In this document: positions 35,192-44,266 of the stretch, piece by piece | Position numbering within the stretch: the stretch's first letter is position 1 | Layout: each line of letters opens with the position of its first letter | NCBI GenBank assembly: GCA_004321715.1 | Contig: SGYN01000012.1 | Location: forward strand, 1-48,205 | Direction of reading: 5' to 3' | Length of the DNA: 48,205 nt | Origin: a bacterium | Lineage (GTDB): Bacteria; Fidelibacterota; Marinisomatia; Marinisomatales; TCS55 | Program-made: the position numbers and the translations under genes | Notes under the pieces: model-generated | Seen by the model: only the letters and a program-made list of their open reading frames with translations | What the model was told of the DNA's origin: nothing | Database searches by the model: none

Positions 35192-36282
35192 CATTTATCA
35201 ATATCAAAATGCAAAATACTTTGTGGGGCAGGATGATTCTTTCAAAAAAAAATGGTCGTGTTGGCAATGCTTATTTATTTTCAGGACCAAATGGATCCGC
35301 AAAAGAGGCATTAGCTTTAAAGTTTTCTGCTTATTTAAATTGCAATGAGGCTGCTATTCTTCCATGTGGTACATGTAGTTCATGTAAAAGGATAGTTGCT
35401 TTTCAACATGAAAACTGTCATTTAATAGTTCCAATGCCAAGCGACAAACAAATGTCTGTATCGGATAAACAAAATACATTTTTAACAGAAAAAAAATATA
35501 AATCTGATAATCCTTTCCATAAAATTTCTATTCCCAAATCAAAGACGATACCAATAAGTTTAATTAGAAACTTAAAAAAAGAATTATTTTTAAAATCTGT
35601 TGATTCAGGAAGAAAAATTGTATTGATTTTTGATGCACATAAATTATGCGTTGGTGATGGATCATCTGCAAATGCAATTTTAAAAATATTAGAAGAGCCT
35701 CCAGCTAATACCACATTCATCTTAGTTTCTGATTATAAAGGCCAACTATTACCCACAATTTTATCAAGATGTCAAATTATAAATTTTCCTCCATTACAAA
35801 ATAATGAAATTATTAGTTATTTATCATCAGAAGGGTTTGATAGCACTTCAGCTGAATTTGCAGCTATTATGTCGGAGGGTAATATGAATTATGCCCAAAA
35901 AATAAGTAAAAATGGTATTGAAGAAACAAAGCAATTAGTAGAAAAGCTGACAGATACATTAACAGTATATGACGAAAAAAATTGGAGATCATTTATTCAA
36001 GATTATAGTAGAATGGCTCAAAGCAATTTTAATGATTATAAATTCCATCTTTTTTTGTTACAATGTTGGCTTAAGCAAGCTAGAAATAAACACAATGCTT
36101 TAAATGATGAAAATTTATTTATGAAAATTAATAAAAATTTTAACTCTAGTTTTCCTAATGCAAGATTAGATCAAATAAATCATATGATTGAAAAAATTAT
36201 TAATGCTCCAAATAAAAATCTATTTATGCCTATCCAATTAACTAATTTTTTAATTGGTGTACAAAAAAGATTATTTAATTAG
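35188..36282 (+). CDS. holB: DNA polymerase III delta-prime-like clamp-loader subunit
   Basis: I choose the ATG at 35188, which overlaps the envC stop as ATGA; the longer frame from 35140 would overlap envC by 52 bases. The 364-residue product has an AAA+ clamp-loader fold: AYLFSGPNGSAKEALALKF (weakened Walker A), a four-Cys zinc module (CNEAAILPCGTCSSCKRI), ANAILKILEEPPANTTFIL and the SRC motif in ILSRCQIINFPPL. The altered P-loop fits delta-prime, which does not need ATP hydrolysis. It helps load the replication clamp. Confidence 0.88.
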   Translation: MTFINIKMQNTLWGRMILSKKNGRVGNAYLFSGPNGSAKEALALKFSAYLNCNEAAILPCGTCSSCKRIVAFQHENCHLIVPMPSDKQMSVSDKQNTFLTEKKYKSDNPFHKISIPKSKTIPISLIRNLKKELFLKSVDSGRKIVLIFDAHKLCVGDGSSANAILKILEEPPANTTFILVSDYKGQLLPTILSRCQIINFPPLQNNEIISYLSSEGFDSTSAEFAAIMSEGNMNYAQKISKNGIEETKQLVEKLTDTLTVYDEKNWRSFIQDYSRMAQSNFNDYKFHLFLLQCWLKQARNKHNALNDENLFMKINKNFNSSFPNARLDQINHMIEKIINAPNKNLFMPIQLTNFLIGVQKRLFN

Positions 36283-36294
36283 AATAATTATCCA

Positions 36295-37785
36295 ATGAAT
36301 AAAAGTTTTTATATAACAACACCAATTTATTACGTTAATGATAAACCCCATATTGGCCATGCCTACACCACAATCTTAGCTGATGTGATAGCACGTTTTT
36401 ACCGGCAATTAGGTTATGATACATTCTTTTTAACCGGTTTAGATGAACATGGTCAAAAAGTGCAAGAAGCAGCTATTAACCGTAAGATTGAACCCCAAGA
36501 TCATTGTGATGAAATGGCGCCCAGATTTATTGATCTATGGAATAAACTACATATTTCAAATGATGATTTTATTAGGACAACAGAGCAAAGACATAAAAAA
36601 GTTGTACAAGATTTTTTACAATTAGTATTTGATAAGGGGGATATCTATAAAGATGAGTATACGGGTTTATATTCTGTATCTGAAGAGAGGTTTATTACTG
36701 AAAAAGAAGCTGAAAGTGACAACTTCCGTGATATAAAAGAATTAAAAGAAATCAATTATTTCTTTAAAATGAGCAAATTTCAAGCTGAGTTAGTTGAATA
36801 CATTGAAAAGAATAAAAACTTTATTCAGCCTATACATCGAAGGAATGAAATTCTCGGTTTTCTAAAACAACCTTTAGCTGACTTATGTATTTCAAGACCC
36901 AAGAAAAGATTGAATTGGGGAATTGAACTACCTTTTGACACGGATTATGTTACCTATGTATGGTTTGATGCGTTGATTAATTACGTTACAGCTACTGGAT
37001 ATGGTAAAGATGATAATCTATATAATAAATGGTGGCCAGCAAATTATCATCTTATTGGTAAAGATATTTTAACCACCCATGCTGTTTATTGGCCAACTAT
37101 GTTATTATCTGCAGGGATTACCCTTCCAAAAACCATATTTGCGCATGGATGGTGGCTAAGCGAATCAGCTAAAATGAGTAAATCTATTGGAAATGTGGTA
37201 AATCCGCTTGATCTGATAGAAAAATATGGGGTTGATCCTGTACGTTATTATTTAATGAGAGAGATGGTTCTGGGACAAGATGCTAATTTTACTATGGAGT
37301 CTTTTATTAAGCGTTATAATAGTGATTTAGCAAATGATTTTGGAAATTTATTAAACCGCGTATCCACCCTGATAAAGAAAAATTATGAAGGAATAATGCC
37401 TGAGCAAGGAAGTAAAATGCCGGAAGATGAAGAAGTTGTAGAATCAGCAAATCAATTAGTTAATAATGTGGATAAAAAAGTTAAGCAAATGAAGATTAAT
37501 GAATCCATAGAAGAAATAATGCAGTTCGTAAGAAGTATAAATAAATATATGGAAGATCAAAAACCGTGGGCTCTAGTTAAAGATAATAAAAGTAGCGCAG
37601 GAAGGATATTGTATATAGCTGGAGAATCAATACGCATTGCAGCAGTTTTATTATCCCCAGTAATGCCAAACAGATGTGCAGAAGTCTTGTACGTATTTAA
37701 TTCTGGAAGATCAACAAATTGGGGAGAGCTTAAATCAGGATCAAAACTAAATGATCACAAAACTCTTTTCCCCCGTATTCAATAA
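36295..37785 (+). CDS. metG: Methionyl-tRNA synthetase
   Basis: The 496-residue class I synthetase has HIGH at residues 19-22 (KPHIGHAY) and KMSKS at 293-297. The connective-peptide region (YTGLYSVSEERFITEKEAES, ~122-141) has lost the Cys pairs of the zinc knuckle, so this is a zinc-free form. No C-terminal EMAP-II-like tRNA-binding domain is present; the protein ends after the anticodon-binding helical domain. It charges initiator and elongator tRNA-Met. It follows the holB-like gene by 12 bases and has no visible Shine-Dalgarno. Confidence 0.96.
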   Translation: MNKSFYITTPIYYVNDKPHIGHAYTTILADVIARFYRQLGYDTFFLTGLDEHGQKVQEAAINRKIEPQDHCDEMAPRFIDLWNKLHISNDDFIRTTEQRHKKVVQDFLQLVFDKGDIYKDEYTGLYSVSEERFITEKEAESDNFRDIKELKEINYFFKMSKFQAELVEYIEKNKNFIQPIHRRNEILGFLKQPLADLCISRPKKRLNWGIELPFDTDYVTYVWFDALINYVTATGYGKDDNLYNKWWPANYHLIGKDILTTHAVYWPTMLLSAGITLPKTIFAHGWWLSESAKMSKSIGNVVNPLDLIEKYGVDPVRYYLMREMVLGQDANFTMESFIKRYNSDLANDFGNLLNRVSTLIKKNYEGIMPEQGSKMPEDEEVVESANQLVNNVDKKVKQMKINESIEEIMQFVRSINKYMEDQKPWALVKDNKSSAGRILYIAGESIRIAAVLLSPVMPNRCAEVLYVFNSGRSTNWGELKSGSKLNDHKTLFPRIQ

Positions 37786-37800
37786 TTTTCAATTTCCGTT

Positions 37801-38556
37801 ATGTTGACTGATAGCCACTGTCATTTATTCTATGATCAAATATTTCGAGACATTGATAATGTTTTAATTCGTTCTAAAAGATTAGGTGTCAGTAGGTTTA
37901 TATGCGTAGGGACAAACATAAATGATTCGTTACTATCTTTAGATATCGCTGAAAAATTTGAAAATGTTTATTGTTCTGCCGGTATACACCCACATGACTC
38001 GCAGGATGTTGATAAAGATTATATTCAACAAATAGAATTAATAATGAATTCAAAGAAAATGATTGCTATCGGTGAAATTGGTTTGGATTACTTTAGAAAT
38101 ATTTCTTCTAAAAAAAATCAGATAAAAGTATTCAATGAGCTTTTACAACTTGCAGAGAAAATTAATAAACCAATTATATTTCATAATAGAGATGCTGATC
38201 AAGATATAATTGATATCTTGTCTTCTTATCCTAATGTAATTGGTGTATCTCATTGTTTTTCATCCACACTTTCAACGGCAAAAAAATTATTAGATATGGG
38301 ATATTATATTTCATTTTCAGGAAACCTAACATTTAAAAATAGCAATTTATCTACTGTAGCAAAATATTTACCGCTAGACAGGTTATTAGTTGAAACTGAT
38401 TCACCATATTTGAGCCCTGAACCATATCGCGGGAAACCTAATGAGCCGGGTAGAACGAGATATGTTGCAGAGAAACTAGCTGAAATACATAATATATCAT
38501 TTGAATCTGTTGCAGAACAAACAACAAAAAATATAAATAAGTTGTTCTCTATTTAA
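37801..38556 (+). CDS. tatD: TatD family metal-dependent deoxyribonuclease
   Basis: The 251-residue TIM-barrel hydrolase begins MLTDSHCHLF, where the His-x-His pair binds metal. Further ligands lie in AIGEIGLDYF (Glu), IFHNRDAD (His), VSHCFSS (His) and LLVETDSPYLSPEPYRGKPNEP (Asp). All family motifs are intact. TatD proteins are 3'-5' exonucleases on DNA and RNA with roles in repair. The metG-tatD-rsmA order is widely conserved. Its stop overlaps the rsmA start by one base (TAATG). Confidence 0.94.
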   Translation: MLTDSHCHLFYDQIFRDIDNVLIRSKRLGVSRFICVGTNINDSLLSLDIAEKFENVYCSAGIHPHDSQDVDKDYIQQIELIMNSKKMIAIGEIGLDYFRNISSKKNQIKVFNELLQLAEKINKPIIFHNRDADQDIIDILSSYPNVIGVSHCFSSTLSTAKKLLDMGYYISFSGNLTFKNSNLSTVAKYLPLDRLLVETDSPYLSPEPYRGKPNEPGRTRYVAEKLAEIHNISFESVAEQTTKNINKLFSI

Positions 38557-39314
38557 TGAAACACCCATTTAGAAAAAAATGGGGGCAAAATTTCTTAGTA
38601 GATAATAATCTATTAATAAAAATAGCTCGTACTATAAACCCAAAACCTGATAATTATATTTTAGAGATTGGTCCAGGCGAAGGCGCATTAACCGAAAAAA
38701 TATTACCTCACGTTAATGAAATGATAGGAATTGAAATAGACCCGTTATTAATTGAAAAATTGAAAATGAATAATTTGATGAAAGGATTAAATTTAATCGA
38801 AGGGGACGTTTTACTATATGAGATAGAAGAGCTACCAATTTCTAATCCAATAAGAGTTATTGGTAATATTCCTTATAATATTACTAGTCCAATAATTTTT
38901 TGGTTAATTGAGCAACTAGATTATTGGGATGATGCATTTTTAATGGTTCAAAAAGAAGTAGCAAATCGATTAGTTGCTGAAGCATCTACAAAGTCTTATG
39001 GTAGATTAACAGTTGTTGTGGGAGCTTATTTAAATATAGAAATTATGTTTTCGATACCTCCTGATGTTTTTATTCCTAAACCAAAAGTTGAATCTGCATT
39101 TATACATTTAACTAAAAAATCAAAACCACTTATAAATGATGAAAAATATATTCAATTTAATAAAATTGTATCTAGTGCATTTAATCAGAGGCGTAAAATG
39201 CTGAAAAATTCAATGAAAAGTTGGAATTTCTCAGATCAAATAATAAAAAATATTGATTTTTCTCGTCGGCCAGAGACATTATCAATTAAAGAATTTGCTT
39301 CATTAGTTGAATAA
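38556..39314 (+). CDS. rsmA: 16S rRNA (adenine1518/1519-N6) dimethyltransferase
   Basis: The 252-residue SAM-dependent enzyme dimethylates two adjacent adenines in the 3' terminal helix of 16S rRNA. KKWGQNFLVDNNLL, the SAM motif ILEIGPGEGALTEKIL (35-50), the acidic loop IGIEIDP and the catalytic NIPY (104-107, in GNIPYNITSP) are intact. VFIPKPKVESAF and FNQRRKMLKNS in the C-terminal lobe complete the family pattern. It is translationally coupled to tatD. Confidence 0.96.
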   Translation: MKHPFRKKWGQNFLVDNNLLIKIARTINPKPDNYILEIGPGEGALTEKILPHVNEMIGIEIDPLLIEKLKMNNLMKGLNLIEGDVLLYEIEELPISNPIRVIGNIPYNITSPIIFWLIEQLDYWDDAFLMVQKEVANRLVAEASTKSYGRLTVVVGAYLNIEIMFSIPPDVFIPKPKVESAFIHLTKKSKPLINDEKYIQFNKIVSSAFNQRRKMLKNSMKSWNFSDQIIKNIDFSRRPETLSIKEFASLVE

Positions 39315-39336
39315 AATAAACTTCTTAACAGCGCCC

Positions 39337-39366
39337 TTGAGTTGTATATGTTATTTAGTGTAGATT
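39337..39366 (+). promoter_or_regulatory. Possible promoter for the sigma factor gene
   Basis: TTGAGT (39337-39342) and TAGATT (39361-39366) are separated by 18 bases, within the 88-base gap before the sigma gene. The -10 overlaps one arm of a small TAGATT/AATCTA dyad (39361-39380). Support is moderate at best. Confidence 0.35.
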
Positions 39367-39402
39367 TGTTGGCTAATCTAGAATAATTATAACGAGGTAT
39401 AA

Positions 39403-40257
39403 ATGGCAAAAACCGGAAGAACAGTAAATGAGTCTAATCGAAGCCTAAGTAGATATTTAGAAGAAATCGGTGATTTTGAACCGCTAAAGCCAGATAAAGA
39501 AGTAGAGCTTGCGATTAAAATCAAACAAGGGAATCATTTCGCATTAGAAGAGCTTGTTAAGGCTAATTTACGTTTTGTTGTATCAGTAGCTAAAGATTAT
39601 CAAGGTCAAGGATTACCTTTAACAGATTTAATTAATGAGGGGAATCTTGGTTTAATTAAAGCTGCCGGCAGATTTGATGAGACAAGAGGATTTAAATTTA
39701 TTTCATATGCAGTTTGGTGGATAAGGCAATCAATTCTTCAAGCACTTGCAGAACACTCTAGAATCGTTCGTTTACCATTAAATAGAGTTGGAACAATTAG
39801 TAAAATTACGAAAACAGCTGAAAAGCTTGAAGCCGAAATTGAACGGTCACCAAATGAAAAAGAAATTGGTAGACAATTAAATATGACACCTGATGAAGTT
39901 ATAGATGCAATGAGAATTTCAAGAAGGCATCAGTCATTAAATGCGCCTTTTAGAGATGGTGATAAAAATTCTCTTATTGATATAATTAAAGATGAAAATC
40001 AATTGGAACCTGACACTCCTTTGATGAATGATTCTTTAAAAGATGAAATACGGAACTCACTTGACACGCTCAAGGATAGAGAGCGCATGGTGATAAAAAT
40101 GTACTTTGGAATTGAAAGAGATTATGCTCTTACATTAAATGAAATTGGTGAAGAGTTTAACCTTACACGTGAACGTGTAAGGCAAATAAAAGAAAAAGCC
40201 ATTCGTCGTTTAAGGCATCGTTCTCGTAGTAAAACATTAAGAAACTATTTAGGCTAA
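39403..40257 (+). CDS. rpoD: Primary-type RNA polymerase sigma factor (short RpoD)
   Basis: The 284-residue sigma-70 family protein lacks region 1.1, as do Bacteroidetes primary sigma factors. Region 1.2 spans ~13-45 ([15 protein letters not shown]), region 2 ~50-118 ([41 protein letters not shown]), region 3 ~120-200, and region 4 ~215-280 with the helix-turn-helix [29 protein letters not shown]. The well-preserved 2.4 and 4.2 segments suggest housekeeping promoters. GAGG lies six bases before the ATG. The rpsU gene follows by 24 bases. Confidence 0.94.
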   Translation: MAKTGRTVNESNRSLSRYLEEIGDFEPLKPDKEVELAIKIKQGNHFALEELVKANLRFVVSVAKDYQGQGLPLTDLINEGNLGLIKAAGRFDETRGFKFISYAVWWIRQSILQALAEHSRIVRLPLNRVGTISKITKTAEKLEAEIERSPNEKEIGRQLNMTPDEVIDAMRISRRHQSLNAPFRDGDKNSLIDIIKDENQLEPDTPLMNDSLKDEIRNSLDTLKDRERMVIKMYFGIERDYALTLNEIGEEFNLTRERVRQIKEKAIRRLRHRSRSKTLRNYLG

Positions 40258-40263
40258 TTCTTC

Positions 40264-40284
40264 TAAGGAGGTGAATTAACATTG
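40264..40284 (+). promoter_or_regulatory. Strong Shine-Dalgarno before a TTG start of rpsU
   Basis: TAAGGAGGTGA (40264-40274) is an unusually full complement to the 16S 3' end, far stronger than most ribosome-binding sites in this window. It lies seven bases before the TTG start codon at 40282, and it decides that start because no in-frame ATG is available. Confidence 0.8.
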
Positions 40285-40470
40285 GTTGAAGTAACTGTAA
40301 GAGATGGCGAACCGTTAGAGCGTGCTCTAAGGCGTTTCAAAAAGAAATGGGAAAGAGCTGGAATCTTGCGAGAAGTAAGACAAAAAGCATATTATGTGAA
40401 GCCTAGTGAAAGAAAACGTGCTGAGAGAAAAAAAGCAGCAAGAAGAATGACTAGAACATCCCATTATTAA
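40282..40470 (+). CDS. rpsU: Small ribosomal subunit protein bS21
   Basis: The 62-residue basic protein matches bS21: VEVTVRDGEPLERALRRFKKKWERAGIL, VRQKAYYVKPSERKRAERKKAARR. It sits on the 30S platform near the anti-Shine-Dalgarno. The start is TTG, chosen because it lies behind a near-perfect AAGGAGGTGA. Weak start plus strong Shine-Dalgarno fits translational feedback by bS21, as described for Bacteroidetes; here this is inference. It is the last gene before a clear terminator and is probably co-transcribed with rpoD. Confidence 0.96.
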   Translation: MVEVTVRDGEPLERALRRFKKKWERAGILREVRQKAYYVKPSERKRAERKKAARRMTRTSHY

Positions 40471-40499
40471 ACAGAATAATATAAAAACAAAAGTTCATG

Positions 40500-40532
40500 A
40501 AAAGGTTCGGGTGTTTTTCCTGAACCTTTTTT
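40500..40532 (+). terminator. Intrinsic terminator after rpsU
   Basis: The 12-bp stem AAAAGGTTCGGG / CCTGAACCTTTT (one G-T pair) with loop TGTTTTT runs into a six-T tract. It ends the rpoD-rpsU transcript. The next ATG is only 10 bases beyond, leaving no room for a separate promoter after the hairpin. Confidence 0.9.
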
Positions 40533-40542
40533 ATTTTAATAT

Positions 40543-41886
40543 ATGTTGATTCGTAGTATTTCTGGCATACGAGGTTTAGTCAACTCTCATTTGACAAAAC
40601 AATTGTGTTATAATTTTGCTAATGCCATTCATCGAATCATTCCTGATGGTGTAGTTATGATAGGTAGAGATACGCGTCCTTCTGGTGATGATTTATTAAC
40701 AAATATCTCTGATCAATTAATAAATCGTGGAAGAAACGTTATTATATTAGGTATTGTTCCGACCCCTACAGTCCAATATATGGTACAGAATACAGAAGCG
40801 CAAGGAGGTATAGTGATTACTGCAAGTCATAACCCAATAGAATGGAATGGATTTAAATTTATTAGACATGATGGTACATTTTTTAGACCTAACGAATGTC
40901 AAAATCTTTTTTCAATTATGGATCAAAATAGCTTTTCAAAACATGAAAACGATATGGGCTCAATAATACAGGATGTTAATGCTATACAAAAACACATTAT
41001 TAACATTCTAGGGTTAAGTTGCCTTGATATTAATCAAATCCGGAATAGAAAATTTAATGTAGTTGTCGATGCGATAAATGGAGCAGGTTTCGATGCATTA
41101 CCAAAGCTGCTTGAAGCCTTAAATTGTAATGTAATTCCTATAAATTGTAATCCTAGTGGAGATTTTGTTCGAGGAGCAGAGCCTCTTCCTAAGAATTTAA
41201 AAATATTAAGTGAAGCAGTTTTAAAAACAAAAGCAGATATTGGACTAGCTGTAGATCCAGATGCAGATCGTTTATCTGTGGTATCAAATAAAGGTATACC
41301 TATTGGTGAAGAATATACTTTGGCTTTAGCTGCCGATGGATATATAAAACAGAAGCAATCAGAAGAGACTTTTGTAATTAATTTATCAACATCAATGGTA
41401 TTAGAAAAAATAGCAAATCAACATAATTGTGAAGTGATTAGAACTCCCGTAGGTGAAATTAATGTTGTGGAAAAAATGATAGAAATAGATGCTGAATTTG
41501 GGGGAGAGGGTAATGGCGGTATTATATTAAAAGAATCACATTTTGGCCGTGATTCGCTTGTAGGAAGTGCGATGGTTTTAAACCGTTTATCTCAAACTAA
41601 TCAAAGTTTACATGATATTTATGTGAGTCTTCCGCAGTTTATAATTGTTAAGGATAAAATTGAAATTTCAAAGAACATTCTTAATGATCTCATTAATCAT
41701 TCAAAAAAGATTTTTGATGATGCTAATTTGAATATTGAAGACGGAACAAAATTTACATGGGATACTAAATGGGTTCATTTACGAAAGTCTAATACCGAGC
41801 CAATTGTACGAATTTATGCCGAAGCAAAAGATAAAGAAACAGCTCAAGACTTAATTGATAAGGTTAAATCTTTTATAAATGATTAA
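40543..41886 (+). CDS. Phosphohexomutase family protein (GlmM-like)
   Basis: The 447-residue alpha-D-phosphohexomutase has the phosphoserine Ser95 in TASHNP, the magnesium loop DPDADRL (Asp238, 240, 242) and a phosphate-binding RKSNTEPIVRIYAEA near the C-terminus. The sugar-specificity loop is GEGNGG (321-326), not the GEQSGH of bacterial GlmM; the same loop occurs in archaeal GlmM-type enzymes. It may make glucosamine-1-phosphate for cell wall. Because it overlaps deoC by 8 bases, a phosphopentomutase role is an alternative. The ATG sits right behind the rpsU terminator. Confidence 0.88.
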   Translation: MLIRSISGIRGLVNSHLTKQLCYNFANAIHRIIPDGVVMIGRDTRPSGDDLLTNISDQLINRGRNVIILGIVPTPTVQYMVQNTEAQGGIVITASHNPIEWNGFKFIRHDGTFFRPNECQNLFSIMDQNSFSKHENDMGSIIQDVNAIQKHIINILGLSCLDINQIRNRKFNVVVDAINGAGFDALPKLLEALNCNVIPINCNPSGDFVRGAEPLPKNLKILSEAVLKTKADIGLAVDPDADRLSVVSNKGIPIGEEYTLALAADGYIKQKQSEETFVINLSTSMVLEKIANQHNCEVIRTPVGEINVVEKMIEIDAEFGGEGNGGIILKESHFGRDSLVGSAMVLNRLSQTNQSLHDIYVSLPQFIIVKDKIEISKNILNDLINHSKKIFDDANLNIEDGTKFTWDTKWVHLRKSNTEPIVRIYAEAKDKETAQDLIDKVKSFIND

Positions 41887-42778
41887 TCCTATTATGGTAT
41901 ATAATAATAGAATTGATCAAGTTGGGTGCTCAGAAAGAGTAAACAGAATATTTTCAAGAAGCATTAAAACAGAATCTAAAATATGGGCTTTGTATAAAAT
42001 ACTTAGTATGATAGATCTAACTACCCTAGAGGGAAGCGATTCTCCTGGAAAAGTAAAGCAGTTGTGTTATAAAGCTTCTCATTTACATGACCAGTATCCT
42101 AAACTACCTCAAGTTGCCGCAATATGCGTGTATCCAAGTATGGTATCAATTGCTCATAAATCATTGAAGAGTACAAATATAAAAACAGCATCTGTAGCGA
42201 CTGGGTTTCCAAGTGGCATGACAAACTGTAAAGCTAAACTAGATGAAGTCAGATATGTAATAGATGAAGGGGCAGAAGAAGTTGATATGGTAATATCAAG
42301 AGGCCATTTTTTAAGTGGTGAATTGAATTATGTTTCTGATGAAATAGCACAGGTAAAAACAGCATGTGGTAAAGTAAAACTAAAAGTTATCCTTGAGACA
42401 GGAGAGCTTAACACATTAGATAATGTACGAATGGCAAGTGATTTAGCTATGGAATCAGGAGCAGACTTTATTAAGACCTCTACAGGAAAGATTTCAGAAA
42501 GCGCTACCCCTACTGTAGTATTAACAATGCTGGAAGCAATACGGGATTATTATAATAAAACAGGTAAAAAAATTGGTATGAAGCCTGCAGGGGGCATAAG
42601 TAAATCAAAACTTGCTATACAATATTTAGTTATGGTGAAGGAAACACTTGGAAATGATTGGCTAACGCCTAATTTATTTCGCTTTGGTGCAAGCTCTCTT
42701 GCAAATGATGTTTTGATGCAAATAATTAAGCAAAACAAAGGTAATTATCAATCTTCAAATTATTTTTCCTTAGATTAA
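41879..42778 (+). CDS. deoC: Deoxyribose-phosphate aldolase
   Basis: The 299-residue class I aldolase splits 2-deoxyribose-5-phosphate into acetaldehyde and glyceraldehyde-3-phosphate. The Schiff-base Lys199 lies in FIKTSTGK, the proton-relay Lys235 in GMKPAGGIS, and DLTTLEGSD (Asp46) and VILETGEL are conserved. It is longer than the ~250-residue E. coli enzyme through an N-terminal extension of about 40 residues. It overlaps the phosphohexomutase gene by 8 bases and is followed 3 bases later by an aldehyde dehydrogenase gene that could oxidise the acetaldehyde. Confidence 0.94.
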   Translation: MINPIMVYNNRIDQVGCSERVNRIFSRSIKTESKIWALYKILSMIDLTTLEGSDSPGKVKQLCYKASHLHDQYPKLPQVAAICVYPSMVSIAHKSLKSTNIKTASVATGFPSGMTNCKAKLDEVRYVIDEGAEEVDMVISRGHFLSGELNYVSDEIAQVKTACGKVKLKVILETGELNTLDNVRMASDLAMESGADFIKTSTGKISESATPTVVLTMLEAIRDYYNKTGKKIGMKPAGGISKSKLAIQYLVMVKETLGNDWLTPNLFRFGASSLANDVLMQIIKQNKGNYQSSNYFSLD

Positions 42779-42781
42779 GTT

Positions 42782-44263
42782 ATGTCTGAAAATAGTAAAG
42801 CGAAAAAAAATTCATCTATGTCTTGGAAATATAGTAACGCATTAGAGAGTATAGAGCATATTTCAATCTCCCCAGTTTATAAGTTATTTATTGGTGGGAA
42901 ATTTGTCAATCCAATATCAAAAAAATATTTTCATTCTTCTAATCCAGCTAATGAAAAAAAACTAGCTAAAATAGCATTAGCTGGGAAATCAGATGTTAAT
43001 AAGGCTGTGTTAGCTGCAAAATCAGCTTATGATAATATATGGGAAAAAATAGATCCGAAAGAAAGAGGAAAATATTTGTTCCGTATTGCAAGATTAATTC
43101 AGGAAAAATCAAGAGAATTAGCAATTATTGAATCTTTGGATGGTGGTAAACCAATAAGAGAATCAAGAGATATTGATATTCCTTTAGCTGCTGCACACTT
43201 TTTTTACTATGCAGGATGGGCTGATAAACTAGATTATGCTTTTCCAGGTAGAAAAGCTTCATCAATTGGGGTTGCCGGTCAGATTATACCGTGGAATTTC
43301 CCTCTATTAATGGCCGCCTGGAAAATAGCACCTGCACTTGCTTCAGGAAATACAGTTGTTTTAAAGCCCGCAGAAAGCACCCCTTTAACTGCTCTTAAAC
43401 TTGCTGAAATTATTCAAGAGGCTGATTTACCTGCAGGAGTAGTTAATATTATTACTGGCGATGGTACTACAGGTGAATTGCTAGTAAATAATCCAAATGT
43501 AGATAAAATTGCATTTACTGGATCTACTAAAGTAGGTAAAATGATAATAAATTCTTTAGCGGCCACAAAGAAAAAGTATTCTTTAGAACTAGGGGGGAAA
43601 GCTGCCAACATTATTTGTGAAGATGCAGCAATTGATCAAGCAGTCGAAGGAATTATTAATAGTATATTCTTTAACCAAGGGCATGTATGTTGTGCAGGTT
43701 CAAGGTTATATGTTCAAGAAAGTATCTCTAATCAAATTATATCAAAATTACACAGTAGGATGGATCACTTAATCTTAGGAGATCCATTAGATAAAAATAC
43801 CGATATAGGAGCTATTAATTCTAAAGCACAATTAAAAAGAATTAAAATGTATTTAGATATTGGAAAAAAAGATGGCGGTGAAATTTATCAATCCAAACAT
43901 TCTATTCCGAAAAAAGGTTATTGGTGTGCTCCAACTCTCTTCACTGATATCAGCCAATCTCATAGGATTGTACAAGAAGAAATTTTTGGCCCGGTTTTAG
44001 CAATCCAATCGTTTCGTACTATTGATGAAGTCATAGCCAAAGCGAATAATAGTCCATATGGATTATCTGGCGGGGTCTGGACAGACAAAGGTTCAAAAAT
44101 ATTTCAGGTGTCTAAAAAAATTAGAGCTGGTGTTATTTGGGCAAATACATTTAATAAATTTGATCCAACATCTCCTTTTGGAGGCTACAAAGAAAGCGGT
44201 ATTGGTCGAGAAGGCGGATTAGAAGGATTGTCGCCTTATGTTAATATTGTTAATAGGAATTAA
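42782..44263 (+). CDS. NAD(P)-dependent aldehyde dehydrogenase
   Basis: The 493-residue enzyme has all ALDH motifs: GQIIPWNFPLLMAAWKIAPAL, FTGSTKVGK, the general base Glu269 in LELGGK, the nucleophile Cys303 in GHVCCAGSR, and EEIFGPVLAIQSF. It irreversibly oxidises an aldehyde to the acid. Three bases separate it from deoC, so acetaldehyde from the aldolase is the likely substrate (inference). A half-length ALDH-like gene follows by 3 bases. Confidence 0.95.
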   Translation: MSENSKAKKNSSMSWKYSNALESIEHISISPVYKLFIGGKFVNPISKKYFHSSNPANEKKLAKIALAGKSDVNKAVLAAKSAYDNIWEKIDPKERGKYLFRIARLIQEKSRELAIIESLDGGKPIRESRDIDIPLAAAHFFYYAGWADKLDYAFPGRKASSIGVAGQIIPWNFPLLMAAWKIAPALASGNTVVLKPAESTPLTALKLAEIIQEADLPAGVVNIITGDGTTGELLVNNPNVDKIAFTGSTKVGKMIINSLAATKKKYSLELGGKAANIICEDAAIDQAVEGIINSIFFNQGHVCCAGSRLYVQESISNQIISKLHSRMDHLILGDPLDKNTDIGAINSKAQLKRIKMYLDIGKKDGGEIYQSKHSIPKKGYWCAPTLFTDISQSHRIVQEEIFGPVLAIQSFRTIDEVIAKANNSPYGLSGGVWTDKGSKIFQVSKKIRAGVIWANTFNKFDPTSPFGGYKESGIGREGGLEGLSPYVNIVNRN

Positions 44264-44266
44264 TAG

